Assembly (NCBI RefSeq): GCF_002744175.1
Contig: NZ_NKHF01000098.1
Coordinates: 1 to 64,000, forward strand
Length of the DNA stretch: 64,000 bases
Direction of reading: 5' to 3'
From: Pseudoalteromonas piscicida
Lineage (GTDB): Bacteria; Pseudomonadota; Gammaproteobacteria; Enterobacterales; Alteromonadaceae
Positions 45,962-54,408 of this stretch are shown here, piece after piece (position 1 is the first letter of the stretch; each line of letters opens with the position of its first letter). The position numbers and the translations under genes were made by a program. Below the pieces are notes generated by a model. It was not told where the DNA came from, searched no databases, and was given only the letters and a program-made list of their open reading frames with translations.

Positions 45962-46588
45962 ATGCAACTAGATGCTCATGAACAACGTATACTGGGTAGC
46001 CTAATAGAAAAACAAGTGACTACGCCAGAACAGTATCCTATGTCACTGAATGGCCTGACCAACGCATGTAATCAAAAGTCAAACCGCGACCCTGTAATGG
46101 CGCTTTCTCAGCACCAAGTACTGGATACACTTAATCGCTTACAAGAAAAGCGTTTAATTACTTGCGATGAAGCCTTATCTGGCCGCGTAGATAAATATAG
46201 TCAGCGCTTTTGTAATAGTGACTTTGGTCACCTTAAAGTGAATGCGCAACAAAAAGCCATCCTCTGCTTATTGCTATTACGTGGCCCTCAAACTCCAGGA
46301 GAACTGCGTACTCGCAGCAATCGTCTCGCCGAATTTGCATCAGTACAGGAAGTTGAATCCACGCTCAATGCCATGCAAGAGCTTGAATATGTGATTAAAC
46401 TTACTCGCGAGCCAGGTAAAAGAGAAAGCCGCTATCAACACCTGTTCGGTGATCAGGATATTCAGGCGATAGCATCAACGGAACAAACTGTCAGTGCTGC
46501 TAGTAATAACGATATTGAAGAGTTAATGGTTGAGATTAATAAACTCAAGCAAGAGCTTGCCGAAATCAAACAGCATTTAGGGCTTTAA
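45962..46588 (+). CDS. yceH: DUF480 / YceH family protein
   Basis: This 208-residue protein matches the YceH family, with two winged-helix-like domains: ILGSLIEKQVTTPEQYPMS at the start and LLLRGPQTPGELRTRS near residue 100. A C-terminal coiled segment follows. The molecular function is unknown. The gene is monocistronic here, with a Shine-Dalgarno AAGGAAAG. Confidence 0.9.
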   Translation: MQLDAHEQRILGSLIEKQVTTPEQYPMSLNGLTNACNQKSNRDPVMALSQHQVLDTLNRLQEKRLITCDEALSGRVDKYSQRFCNSDFGHLKVNAQQKAILCLLLLRGPQTPGELRTRSNRLAEFASVQEVESTLNAMQELEYVIKLTREPGKRESRYQHLFGDQDIQAIASTEQTVSAASNNDIEELMVEINKLKQELAEIKQHLGL

Positions 46589-46650
46589 AAAACGCGCCTA
46601 CAACAACATAATAGAAGTTTATTGCCCCACAATCGTATTGAGGAACCTGT

Positions 46651-47487
46651 ATGCGCGAAGCAATCATGGCGGAAATGAAAGTCCAGCCAATTATTGACCC
46701 AGAATTTGAAGTTAACCGACGTATCTCTTTTTTAAAAGCGAGATTACAAGCCTCTGGCTGCTTCACACTTGTGCTTGGGATCAGCGGTGGGGTTGACTCT
46801 TCAACGTGTGGACGCTTGTGTCAACTTGCCGTTGATGCGCTAAACGCAGAGCATGGTACTGGAGCATATCAATTTATAGCCATGCGCTTACCCTATGGTG
46901 TGCAGGCAGATGAGGATGAAGCCCAACTCGCACTTGACTTTATCCAGCCAAGTAAACGCCTGACTGTTAACATCAAACCAGGCACAGACGCGATGCATGA
47001 ACAAGCTTTGGCTGCGATGGCCGGTAGCGATCTGGCTTTACCTTCTCAAGCCAGCGTTGACTTTATTAAAGGTAACGTCAAAGCTCGCCAACGTATGGTT
47101 GCTCAATATGAAATTGCAGGACTGACACGAGGCTTAGTTGTAGGTACGGATCACAGCGCTGAAAACATCACGGGTTTCTATACCAAGTTTGGTGATGGCG
47201 CCTGTGACTTGGCGCCTTTATTTGGCCTATCAAAGCGTCAAGTTCGTGCACTAGCTGCATTTTTAGGTGCGCCTGCAGAATTAGTAAGCAAGGCACCAAC
47301 CGCTGACTTAGAGTGTGATCGCCCAGGTCTAACCGACGAGGAAGCGCTTGGCCTTAGCTATGATAATATCGACGACTTCCTTGAAGGCAAGCCTGTTAGT
47401 GACGCGGTAAGTGAAAAGTTGATCGCCATTTATCAACGTACACAACATAAGCGTCAGCCTATTCCGACAGTTTACGACGAACTATAA
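46651..47487 (+). CDS. nadE: Ammonia-dependent NAD+ synthetase
   Basis: This 278-residue protein has the ATP pyrophosphatase P-loop LGISGGVDSS near residue 42, the KGNVKARQRM segment and GTDHSAEN, all typical of short NadE. Lacking a glutaminase domain, it uses ammonia directly to amidate nicotinic acid adenine dinucleotide. The start has GAGGA seven bases upstream. A hairpin lies downstream. Confidence 0.95.
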   Translation: MREAIMAEMKVQPIIDPEFEVNRRISFLKARLQASGCFTLVLGISGGVDSSTCGRLCQLAVDALNAEHGTGAYQFIAMRLPYGVQADEDEAQLALDFIQPSKRLTVNIKPGTDAMHEQALAAMAGSDLALPSQASVDFIKGNVKARQRMVAQYEIAGLTRGLVVGTDHSAENITGFYTKFGDGACDLAPLFGLSKRQVRALAAFLGAPAELVSKAPTADLECDRPGLTDEEALGLSYDNIDDFLEGKPVSDAVSEKLIAIYQRTQHKRQPIPTVYDEL

Positions 47488-47497
47488 TCCCATTTTT

Positions 47498-47524
47498 CAG
47501 GGTGCCCGCGACCAGTGCACCCTG
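47498..47524 (+). terminator. Hairpin after nadE
   Basis: CAGGGTGC (47498-47505) pairs perfectly with GCACCCTG (47517-47524) around an 11-base loop, followed by TTAGCTATTATTTTTA. Confidence 0.55.
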
Positions 47525-47561
47525 TTAGCTATTATTTTTAACTCCTCAAGGTAACTGATTT

Positions 47562-48278
47562 ATGAGCCCAGCAGCTGCACCTATCTTAATTACCGGTGGC
47601 GCACAGCGTATTGGACTTGCTATGGTTAACCACTTTATAGCGAGTCAGCAACCTATCATCCTGACTTATCGAACCAGACACGACGTGATCGATGACTTAG
47701 AGTCACAAGGGGTGATCTGCATTCATGCCGACTTTGATGAGCCAGATGCGATTGCTAAACTGAGCACAGAAATTAGCGCTCACACTGCAACACTTCGCGG
47801 GATCATTCACAACGCCTCTAGTTGGGATTGTGAAGCGCACAACTCCGATTATTCGGCACTGTTTGACAACATGATGCGAATTCACGCTAAAGTTCCCTAC
47901 TTGCTCAATCATGCTTTGAGCAACCTGCTACTGGCGGGTGGATCCATCACTGATGTGATCCACATTACTGATTATGTAGTAGAAAAAGGTAGTCCAAAGC
48001 ACATTGCTTACGCTGCGAGTAAAGCCGCATTGGATAACCTTACACGATCATTTGCAGCCAAATTTGCACCTAAGATCAAGGTGAACAGTATCGCACCATC
48101 ACTGATTATTTTTAATCAAGATGATAGTGAGGAATACAAAGCAAAAACGTTGAAAAAGTCTATTATGGGAATTGAACCTGGTAGCAAAGAAGTCATAAAC
48201 AGCGTCGAAATGATACTCAACAGTAACTATATGACAGGACGCACAATACAAATCGATGGTGGCCGCCATTTGAGGTAA
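47562..48278 (+). CDS. folM: Dihydromonapterin reductase FolM (SDR)
   Basis: This 238-residue SDR has the cofactor motif TGGAQRIG at residues 10-17 and the catalytic YAASK near residue 150. The glycine-rich motif and the company of folE and folX identify it as FolM, which reduces dihydromonapterin (and dihydrofolate weakly) to the tetrahydro form using NADPH. It is the first gene of folM-folE-folX with only 6 bases to folE. Confidence 0.9.
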   Translation: MSPAAAPILITGGAQRIGLAMVNHFIASQQPIILTYRTRHDVIDDLESQGVICIHADFDEPDAIAKLSTEISAHTATLRGIIHNASSWDCEAHNSDYSALFDNMMRIHAKVPYLLNHALSNLLLAGGSITDVIHITDYVVEKGSPKHIAYAASKAALDNLTRSFAAKFAPKIKVNSIAPSLIIFNQDDSEEYKAKTLKKSIMGIEPGSKEVINSVEMILNSNYMTGRTIQIDGGRHLR

Positions 48279-48284
48279 CACACT

Positions 48285-48839
48285 ATGCAAGACGAATTAC
48301 AACAAAGTTATAAATCAATTATCGAGGCTGTTGGCGAAGACGCCGACCGTGAAGGCCTACTGGACACGCCAAAACGTGCCGCAAAAGCGATGGAGTATCT
48401 TACACAAGGTTACCGTCAAACATTAGATGAAATTACCAACAACGCTGTATTCTCATCGGATGCCGATGATATGGTACTGGTTCAAGACATCGAACTGTAC
48501 TCTATGTGCGAACATCATCTGCTGCCCTTCGTTGGCCGTTGCCATATTGCCTATATTCCAGATGGCAAAGTCCTTGGCTTATCGAAATTTGCACGTATTG
48601 TTGATATGTTTGCACGCCGTTTTCAGATCCAAGAGCAACTTACACATCAAATCGCTAAAGCGGTTGAGGAAGTAACGGGAGCTAAGGGCGTGGGTGTGAT
48701 TGTGGAAGCAAAACACATGTGTATGATGATGCGCGGTGTTGAGAAACAGAACTCGAGCATGCGCACTTCCGTCATGTTAGGTAACTTTAGAAGCGACCCT
48801 AAAACCCGTAATGAGTTTTTGCAGTTAGTGAAAGGATAA
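48285..48839 (+). CDS. folE: GTP cyclohydrolase I
   Basis: This 184-residue zinc enzyme shows the signature SMCEHHLLPFVG (zinc Cys and His) near residue 75 and the second zinc Cys in EAKHMCMMMRGV. It converts GTP to 7,8-dihydroneopterin triphosphate, the entry to folate and monapterin synthesis. The start follows GAGGT and the gene sits 6 bases after folM, in an apparent operon with folM and folX. Confidence 0.95.
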   Translation: MQDELQQSYKSIIEAVGEDADREGLLDTPKRAAKAMEYLTQGYRQTLDEITNNAVFSSDADDMVLVQDIELYSMCEHHLLPFVGRCHIAYIPDGKVLGLSKFARIVDMFARRFQIQEQLTHQIAKAVEEVTGAKGVGVIVEAKHMCMMMRGVEKQNSSMRTSVMLGNFRSDPKTRNEFLQLVKG

Positions 48840-48846
48840 GCACGCA

Positions 48847-49212
48847 ATGTCAAATGCCATTATCAAAGTAACAAATTTACGGCTGCGCACATTTATTGGG
48901 TTCAACCCAGAAGAGCGCGAGAAGAAACAGGATGTGGTGATCAATATTGAAATCCACTACCCAGCAGATACCGCCTGCTTAGACCACGATAACGTCGCCC
49001 ATGCGCTCAATTACAAAACCGTAACTAAAGCCGTCATCTCACTGGTAGAAGAAGGTCACTTTTTATTACTTGAAAAACTGGTTGCCGACATTTTATCTCA
49101 ATGCCATCAGCACCAAGCTGTTACCTACGCAAAAGTCACGGTTGATAAACCCCACGCGTTAAGGTTTGCAGACTCAGTTTCACTGACGCTCGATTGGCAT
49201 AAAAGCGAATAG
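48847..49212 (+). CDS. folX: Dihydroneopterin triphosphate 2'-epimerase
   Basis: This 121-residue protein is a FolB/FolX-fold enzyme (NLRLRTFIGFNPEERE start, VTVDKPHALRFADSVS end). Its position after folM and folE supports FolX, which epimerises dihydroneopterin triphosphate to dihydromonapterin triphosphate, rather than FolB aldolase. It starts 7 bases after folE with AAGGA upstream. Confidence 0.88.
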   Translation: MSNAIIKVTNLRLRTFIGFNPEEREKKQDVVINIEIHYPADTACLDHDNVAHALNYKTVTKAVISLVEEGHFLLLEKLVADILSQCHQHQAVTYAKVTVDKPHALRFADSVSLTLDWHKSE

Positions 49213-49229
49213 CAACAAGCTCAGCTCGT

Positions 49230-49261
49230 CCTTGCCTTACGACATCACCTGTAAGGCAAGG
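49230..49261. terminator. Hairpin between folX and yqaA (convergent)
   Basis: A perfect 11-bp stem CCTTGCCTTAC (49230-49240) with GTAAGGCAAGG (49251-49261) and a 10-base loop. There is no clear T-run on either strand. The stop codon of the minus-strand gene (49237-49239) lies in the stem. Confidence 0.5.
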
Positions 49262-49665
49262 AATATCACCAGCGCGTAGCGGATCCCCTTACCTAACGCC
49301 ACCAGCACCAAGAACCATGAAAATGACGTTCTCAGTGTGCCTGCGACTACAGTCAGTGGATCGCCGACAATAGGAAGCCAAGCAAAAAGCAACGAAAACT
49401 TACCATAGCGATTAAAGTGCCCGCATGCTCTCTCATACTGCTTTTGAGAAACAGGAAACCACCGTCTATCACGCCACTTGACGATAAACCAACCTAAGTA
49501 ATAGTTCACGCAACTCCCGAGTAAGTTACCTGAGGTTGCCGCAGCCCATAACCATAATAACTCCCCCTGCTGTTGTGTCACCAACCCACTGAGCGCCAGC
49601 TCAGAAGAGGCAGGCAATAAAGTAGCAGCAACAAACGCAAGTCCAAATAACGAAAGATAAATCAT
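49237..49665 (-). CDS. YqaA-type small membrane protein (DedA/SNARE-associated superfamily)
   Basis: This 142-residue protein has four or five hydrophobic segments and motifs of the VTT/DedA-like superfamily: an early AATLLPASSELAL, then GSCVNYYLGW and FAWLPIVGDPLTVVAGTLRT. DedA-like proteins are implicated in lipid scrambling or transport and membrane homeostasis. The short size matches E. coli YqaA. It is convergent with folX. Confidence 0.82.
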   Translation of the reverse strand: MIYLSLFGLAFVAATLLPASSELALSGLVTQQQGELLWLWAAATSGNLLGSCVNYYLGWFIVKWRDRRWFPVSQKQYERACGHFNRYGKFSLLFAWLPIVGDPLTVVAGTLRTSFSWFLVLVALGKGIRYALVIFLALQVMS

Positions 49666-49786
49666 AGTAACGACTGTGATACCAAGAGGTAGTAGAAATT
49701 GGGCTTTCAGAAATCAGTTAAGTGGGGCAATATACTTAAATGTGCAACGTACTGCAAAAATACTCACTCGCTAACAAGGATAAAGC

Positions 49787-50293
49787 ATGAAAACAACGAT
49801 AAAAACCTTGCTGCTGGCAACTATGCTCACAACTGGACTGAGCGGATGCAAAGCATCCAGCGAAGCGCCAACAGAGCAGGCATACCAAACCTATGTTCAA
49901 ACTGGTGATAGCTTTAAACACCTCAACCTAACTGATATCAACAATAACGCCATAGCATTTGATGCTGACCACAAAAAGCTCGTGATATTATTTGCAACTT
50001 GGTGCTCTGACTCTCAACGTTTGTTGAAAGAGCTTAAACAGTCACCATTGCTTAACCAACCAGACTTAACGGTTATCGCCATTGGTCGCGAGGAGGACTC
50101 AGCGACATTGAAACAATTTAATGACACCATGGCACTACCTATTCACTTTGTTGCAGACCCAAATAGAGCCATTTATAGCACTTATGCCAACAAAGGGATC
50201 CCAAGACTCATACTGCTCGATGAACAAAATAAAGTGCGCCAAACGCTCATTGGCGAGCAGCCTAATACACTATCAAATTTACACTGGAATTAA
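49787..50293 (+). CDS. Thioredoxin-fold lipoprotein lacking a CXXC motif
   Basis: This 168-residue protein has a signal peptide with lipobox LSGC (Cys21) followed by a TlpA/redoxin-like domain. At the usual active site it reads FATWCSDSQRL: one cysteine remains, the second position of CXXC is not Cys. This suggests loss of normal disulfide reductase activity, or peroxiredoxin-like single-Cys chemistry. It starts after AAGGA and is followed 12 bases later by the DUF2721 gene. Confidence 0.78.
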   Translation: MKTTIKTLLLATMLTTGLSGCKASSEAPTEQAYQTYVQTGDSFKHLNLTDINNNAIAFDADHKKLVILFATWCSDSQRLLKELKQSPLLNQPDLTVIAIGREEDSATLKQFNDTMALPIHFVADPNRAIYSTYANKGIPRLILLDEQNKVRQTLIGEQPNTLSNLHWN

Positions 50294-50305
50294 CGAGGTA
50301 ATTAT

Positions 50306-50770
50306 ATGAACCCAGAAGTCGTCAGCATTCTCACAATGGCTAAAGTAATCCAAACGGCTGTTGCGCCTGTTTTTTTAATTACAGGTATTGCTGCGACCTT
50401 AGGTGTGCTTTCAAATCGTTTAGCAAGGATCACAGACAGAGCCCGGCTGTTGGACAGAAAAATTAACACGACCCAAGACGAAGAGTTAAAAATGCACTTT
50501 AGTCGTGAAATGCGCGCATTATTAAAACGGTCTCGATTTATTCACGTGGCATTTAGTATGAGTGTCTTGAGTGCGCTGCTAGTATGTGCTGTGGTTATGC
50601 TACTGTTCATGTCACACCTGTACAGTATGCCACTGGGTATTACTTTGTCATCATGCTTTATTGCCGCGATGGTTTTACTTATCGGTGCATTTGTGTCTTT
50701 ATTAGCCGAGATTTTTCTCGCGACACGGAGCATGCGCAGAGGCATGATATTTAAAGATATAGAAAGCTAA
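50306..50770 (+). CDS. DUF2721 family membrane protein
   Basis: This 154-residue protein has three hydrophobic segments, one N-terminal (VAPVFLITGIAATLGVL) and two C-terminal, with a charged cytoplasmic loop (RITDRARLLDRKIN). This is the DUF2721 pattern. The function is unknown. It starts 12 bases after the lipoprotein gene with GAGGT upstream, suggesting cotranscription. Confidence 0.82.
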   Translation: MNPEVVSILTMAKVIQTAVAPVFLITGIAATLGVLSNRLARITDRARLLDRKINTTQDEELKMHFSREMRALLKRSRFIHVAFSMSVLSALLVCAVVMLLFMSHLYSMPLGITLSSCFIAAMVLLIGAFVSLLAEIFLATRSMRRGMIFKDIES

Positions 50771-50820
50771 TACCGATTCACGATTAGAAATAAAATTAGT
50801 ACGACAGATATGCGTCAATG

Positions 50821-50857
50821 ATACCATTTTACTTAATACTTTGAGGCAAAATGGTAT
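50821..50857. repeat. Stem-loop between the DUF2721 and cytochrome c' genes
   Basis: ATACCATTTT (50821-50830) pairs perfectly with AAAATGGTAT (50848-50857) around a 17-base loop. No T-run follows. It could be a terminator remnant or an operator. Confidence 0.45.
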
Positions 50858-50959
50858 TACCGTTCATGTGTTCAGCCGTCACCGCTGACACTTATCGCAA
50901 TTGCTTGATTAACTTTATAAGTTACATTGAAAATAGGGATAAATTATTAGGGGTTTATT

Positions 50960-51406
50960 ATGAAGAAACTACTTACCGTCACATTATTTAGCTGTCTTGC
51001 AGCCACTGCACAAGCTAATACTATGTTCGAATCAGCTGATGATGCGATCGAATACCGTCAAGCATCCTTTCAATTAATCCGTTACCAAATTGGTAATATG
51101 GGAGATATGTTAAAAGGCAAAGTGCCATTCGATGCTGAAGTATTTAAGCAACGAGCTCAAAACGCAGCGCACCTGTCAAAAATGCCATGGGAAGCCTTTA
51201 TTGAAGGTTCAGATAAGGGAAGCACTGACGCATTACCAGCAATTTGGTCAAAAAGAGCTGAATTTGACGGCAAAGCAAAACAATTTGCACAGTATGCTCA
51301 AGCCCTAGCGGTTGCAGCTGAATCTGGTGACAAGAAGTTAATTGCTCCAGCATTTAAAGATTGGGCAAAAGGCTGTAAAGACTGCCATAAGTCATTTAAA
51401 GACTAA
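50960..51406 (+). CDS. Cytochrome c'
   Basis: This 148-residue protein has a signal peptide (about 19 residues, ending AQA-N) and a four-helix cytochrome c' fold with the heme site CKDCH near the C-terminus (residues 139-143). Cytochromes c' are periplasmic, often five-coordinate heme proteins that bind NO or CO and may guard against nitrosative stress. No partner electron-transfer genes are adjacent. Confidence 0.9.
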   Translation: MKKLLTVTLFSCLAATAQANTMFESADDAIEYRQASFQLIRYQIGNMGDMLKGKVPFDAEVFKQRAQNAAHLSKMPWEAFIEGSDKGSTDALPAIWSKRAEFDGKAKQFAQYAQALAVAAESGDKKLIAPAFKDWAKGCKDCHKSFKD

Positions 51407-51412
51407 ACAAAA

Positions 51413-51432
51413 CAGCCGCATCAATGCGGCTG
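51413..51432 (+). terminator. Hairpin after cytochrome c'
   Basis: CAGCCGCA (51413-51420) pairs with TGCGGCTG (51425-51432) around a 4-base loop, preceded by AACAAAA. The T-tract is weak. Confidence 0.55.
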
Positions 51433-51566
51433 CTTATAGGGCCTGAGGTTAGCATACACGATATGCAAACCTTGGCCTTGCTCTGCTAGACAACATCCAC
51501 CATCTGCGTGTTCACGCAAACTATAACGTCAGCCTTTCAGTGCTAACTAGTCACCGACGCACGGTA

Positions 51567-51752
51567 TTAATCGTCAATATAGTCGAAATCATCTTCGCCT
51601 AGATTTCTACGTAGGCGTTTTTGCTCTAAGTAGTCGTCTAGCTTTCTTTTGACTTTACGCTTTTGCTTATCGTGTTGGTTACGACCCAACTTTTCAAATT
51701 CATCATCAGCAAAATCATCATCAAGTGCATCGTAAGAGAATGTCTTACCCAC
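51567..51752 (-). CDS. Small acidic-basic protein of the PA3496 type
   Basis: A 61-residue soluble protein with an acidic N-terminus, a basic central helix (KRKVKRKLDDYLEQKRLRR) and an acidic C-terminus ending DDFDYIDD. It resembles the small PA3496-family proteins, named for a suggested role in envelope integrity; I cannot confirm this. It stands alone between the cytochrome c' gene and the DUF2884 gene. Confidence 0.65.
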   Translation of the reverse strand: MGKTFSYDALDDDFADDEFEKLGRNQHDKQKRKVKRKLDDYLEQKRLRRNLGEDDFDYIDD

Positions 51753-52039
51753 AACTTACTCCAAATAAATAGTCATTAATAAAAATGAGAGCCGTCTCTC
51801 AAGATCACTATTTAGCGCTAAATTTGCATTCTGAAAAGTGAGAGTTTCTTATCTTTACAATAAAAATTTTTTATCGCTATTCTAATGGTGACTAAAACCA
51901 CTATATTTTAGTCAATTTGATCACTTTTTGGATGCTGCAATTTTACTGATAAGAGCACAACCAAATGATTTATATAGAATTAATTTTTGGCATTGTTCTT
52001 GAAGTACTATTTTCGTCACTGAGCCAATAAGGATCGACC

Positions 52040-52825
52040 ATGAACAAAATTTTACTATTAACCGCAGCAACATTGATGACAACCACAGTTGCCGCCCATG
52101 AAAAAAATAACATCACCTTTAGCGGTGATAACTGTGAAGTAGAATTTCAAAATGACGTTAGGATCACCCCAGATAACTTAGTGATCACCACAGCGAAAAG
52201 CAAAACAGCCGAAATCACTCACCTAGGTGAGCTTAAACTCAATGGCGAGTATATTACTCTTAGTGAACAGCAAAAAACCATGCTAACGCAATATAGCGAT
52301 CAGTTGCGAGGCCGCCTACCACAAGTAGCCGATATCGCATTTGAGGGCATAAAGTTAGCTGGTGTTGCATTGAACGAAGTAGCACAAACTTTCAACTTAA
52401 CCAGCTTAGACAGCATCCATACAGTTATCGACGACCTTGAAGCGCAAGTACAGGGCACATTCTACCAGCAAGGTGCATTTGTGATGGGTAAACAAACCTT
52501 TGACGAATTCGGTGATAATTTTGATGAACAGTTTGAAGAGAAAATAGAAACTGCTGTACAAGGCGCCATGATGCAATCAATTGGCAGCCTGCTTGTTGCG
52601 ATTGGTAGTGAAATGTCAGATTCAAACGGTGACATGAGCGCCTTTGAGCAACGCATGGATAACTTTGCGACCCAAATCGAGACCAAAGTAGAACAGCAAG
52701 CCAAGTCTATCGAGCAAAAAGCCGATGCGCTGTGTGGTGATTTTGAGCAGATTGCACACCACGAAACCATTGTCGCAAAATCGATTCCTGAAATGTCTGA
52801 ATATCAGCTATTTAAATTCAAATAA
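52040..52825 (+). CDS. DUF2884 / YggN family periplasmic protein
   Basis: This 261-residue protein has a signal peptide (about 19 residues) and the YggN pattern of a conserved N-terminal part (SGDNCEVEFQNDVRI) and a helical C-terminal half ending in a coiled region (EQRMDNFATQIETKVEQQA). The function is unknown. It is preceded by 287 bases of AT-rich DNA in which I see no gene, and followed by a terminator shared with the convergent MocR gene. Confidence 0.82.
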   Translation: MNKILLLTAATLMTTTVAAHEKNNITFSGDNCEVEFQNDVRITPDNLVITTAKSKTAEITHLGELKLNGEYITLSEQQKTMLTQYSDQLRGRLPQVADIAFEGIKLAGVALNEVAQTFNLTSLDSIHTVIDDLEAQVQGTFYQQGAFVMGKQTFDEFGDNFDEQFEEKIETAVQGAMMQSIGSLLVAIGSEMSDSNGDMSAFEQRMDNFATQIETKVEQQAKSIEQKADALCGDFEQIAHHETIVAKSIPEMSEYQLFKFK

Positions 52826-52839
52826 TATCGCTGCAGTTT

Positions 52840-52865
52840 AAGGCTTGGCTATGCCAAGCCTTTTC
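52840..52865. terminator. Terminator between yggN-like and MocR genes
   Basis: AAGGCTTGGC (52840-52849) pairs perfectly with GCCAAGCCTT (52853-52862) around a 3-base loop, followed by TTTCTTT on the plus strand. The MocR stop codon (52849-52851) lies in the loop. Confidence 0.75.
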
Positions 52866-54300
52866 TTTGCGCTTGTGCAAGCTTTCCGAGCGTTTCAATC
52901 GCCTGCTCAACTGAGTCGTCCCAAGGTAGACCATAACTAATACGGATGCAGCTCTGATACTTCTTACTCGCACTAAATAAAGTTCCAGGTGTAATGCTTA
53001 TACCCGCTTCTAGCGCCCGCTGAAATAGTAACGCTCCATCTACCTGCTTTCCTAAATCCAGCCATAGCACACAACCTCCCTGTGGACGGCTTACTCGCAC
53101 CTCATCGCCAAATGCCGCGTTGACAGCATGGATCATCCGATCACGATTTTCAATTAGCCGTTTACGCACTAGCTTTAAGTGTCGCTCGTAACCACCGGAG
53201 CTAAGAAAGTCGGCAAGCGCCCATTGATTCATTAAAGAAGAAGAGCAACTCAGCGCACGCTTTATACGCTTTGCCTTTGCACTGAATTGACCGGCGACCA
53301 TCCAACCCACTCGATAGCTAGGTGCTGCAGTTTTTGAAAACGAAGCACAAGTGATCACTAAGCCACTTTGGCTAAATGCTTGTGCGGGCATGCCTCGTTG
53401 CTCAGTAAAATACAAATCACCATACACATCATCTTCTATTAACACCACGCCACGTTGCTCTAGCAGCGCCACTAGCTGCGCACGCCTTGAATCTGGCATA
53501 AAGCTACCCAGCGGATTATTAATACTGGTAGAAAACACACAGGCGCGAATATCATGCTTTTCAAGTGCACGCGCTAAATCGTTAAGCCAAATACCGTCAT
53601 CTGGACACACAGGTATTTCGATGGCTTTAAGCCCAAGATTTTCGGCTAATTCAACAATGCCAAAATAACAGGGAGATTCTATTGCAATAACATCGCCAGG
53701 CTTCGTCACTGCCTGAAGTGCAATGGCCAATGCTTCTTGAGCGCCGTTAGTGATCACCACCTCATCCATATCTATGGCCAACCCCATGTCCAGATAACGA
53801 CGTACAATTTGCTTTTTCAAGCTATCTAGGCCATCCATAGGCCCATAATTAATAAGCTCATGACCCGCCTCTTTCATCGCACGGCGCATAATTTTAGCAA
53901 GTACCTGCTCCGTACCAGCAATGGCAATCGGGTTAGCAATGCCGAGGGGAATAGTATGTGGTTGGTGGATCCCTTTATAGACTTGCTCTATCAATGCTTG
54001 CTTATTGACGACCACAGGCTTTGCTGGCAACCTCGCCCGCTTTGGTGAGTCGTGATGAGAGGCGCGCTCACATAAAAAGTACCCAGACTTTTCTTTGGCA
54101 ATCACTTTGCCTTGGTCTTCAAGCGCTTGATAAGCCTGTTTTACCGTAGGAATACTGACGCTCAGGTTTTGTGCCATTACCCGAAGAGACGGTAGCTTCT
54201 CTCCTGGTAAGATAGATTCTTGCTCCGCCATCGACAAGATCATCTGGATCACCTGTTGGTATAAAAAGGCAGACTGTTTTCGCTGTATCACTGTGCTCAT
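52849..54300 (-). CDS. MocR-type transcriptional regulator (GntR-aminotransferase fusion)
   Basis: This 483-residue protein has an N-terminal GntR winged helix (about 10-75, LPSLRVMAQNLSVSIPTVKQAY) joined by a linker to a fold-type I aminotransferase-like domain (about 100-475). The PLP-binding lysine is in SFSKTAAPSYRVGW and the Asp in LIEDDVYGD. MocR regulators use PLP with an amine ligand to control neighbouring genes. It is divergent from an EamA transporter gene, and the 108-base gap holds repeated TCTGTATA sites, so it probably regulates that transporter and itself. Confidence 0.9.
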   Translation of the reverse strand: MSTVIQRKQSAFLYQQVIQMILSMAEQESILPGEKLPSLRVMAQNLSVSIPTVKQAYQALEDQGKVIAKEKSGYFLCERASHHDSPKRARLPAKPVVVNKQALIEQVYKGIHQPHTIPLGIANPIAIAGTEQVLAKIMRRAMKEAGHELINYGPMDGLDSLKKQIVRRYLDMGLAIDMDEVVITNGAQEALAIALQAVTKPGDVIAIESPCYFGIVELAENLGLKAIEIPVCPDDGIWLNDLARALEKHDIRACVFSTSINNPLGSFMPDSRRAQLVALLEQRGVVLIEDDVYGDLYFTEQRGMPAQAFSQSGLVITCASFSKTAAPSYRVGWMVAGQFSAKAKRIKRALSCSSSLMNQWALADFLSSGGYERHLKLVRKRLIENRDRMIHAVNAAFGDEVRVSRPQGGCVLWLDLGKQVDGALLFQRALEAGISITPGTLFSASKKYQSCIRISYGLPWDDSVEQAIETLGKLAQAQRKGLA

Positions 54301-54311
54301 AAATAAAATAA

Positions 54312-54358
54312 TCTGTATAGGTATAAAATAGCAAATTCTGTATATAGCTTATACAGAA
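54312..54358. promoter_or_regulatory. Predicted operator for the MocR regulator
   Basis: TTCTGTATA (54336-54344) and TATACAGAA (54350-54358) form a perfect 9-bp inverted repeat with a 5-base spacer. A further direct copy TCTGTATA is at 54312-54319, 25 bases from the equivalent site. Repeated half-sites of this kind are typical of MocR-type operators. Confidence 0.7.
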
Positions 54359-54408
54359 TAACAGCGTACACTACACACTTCTACTGCTGTTTTAACCTAG
54401 AGCCGATC

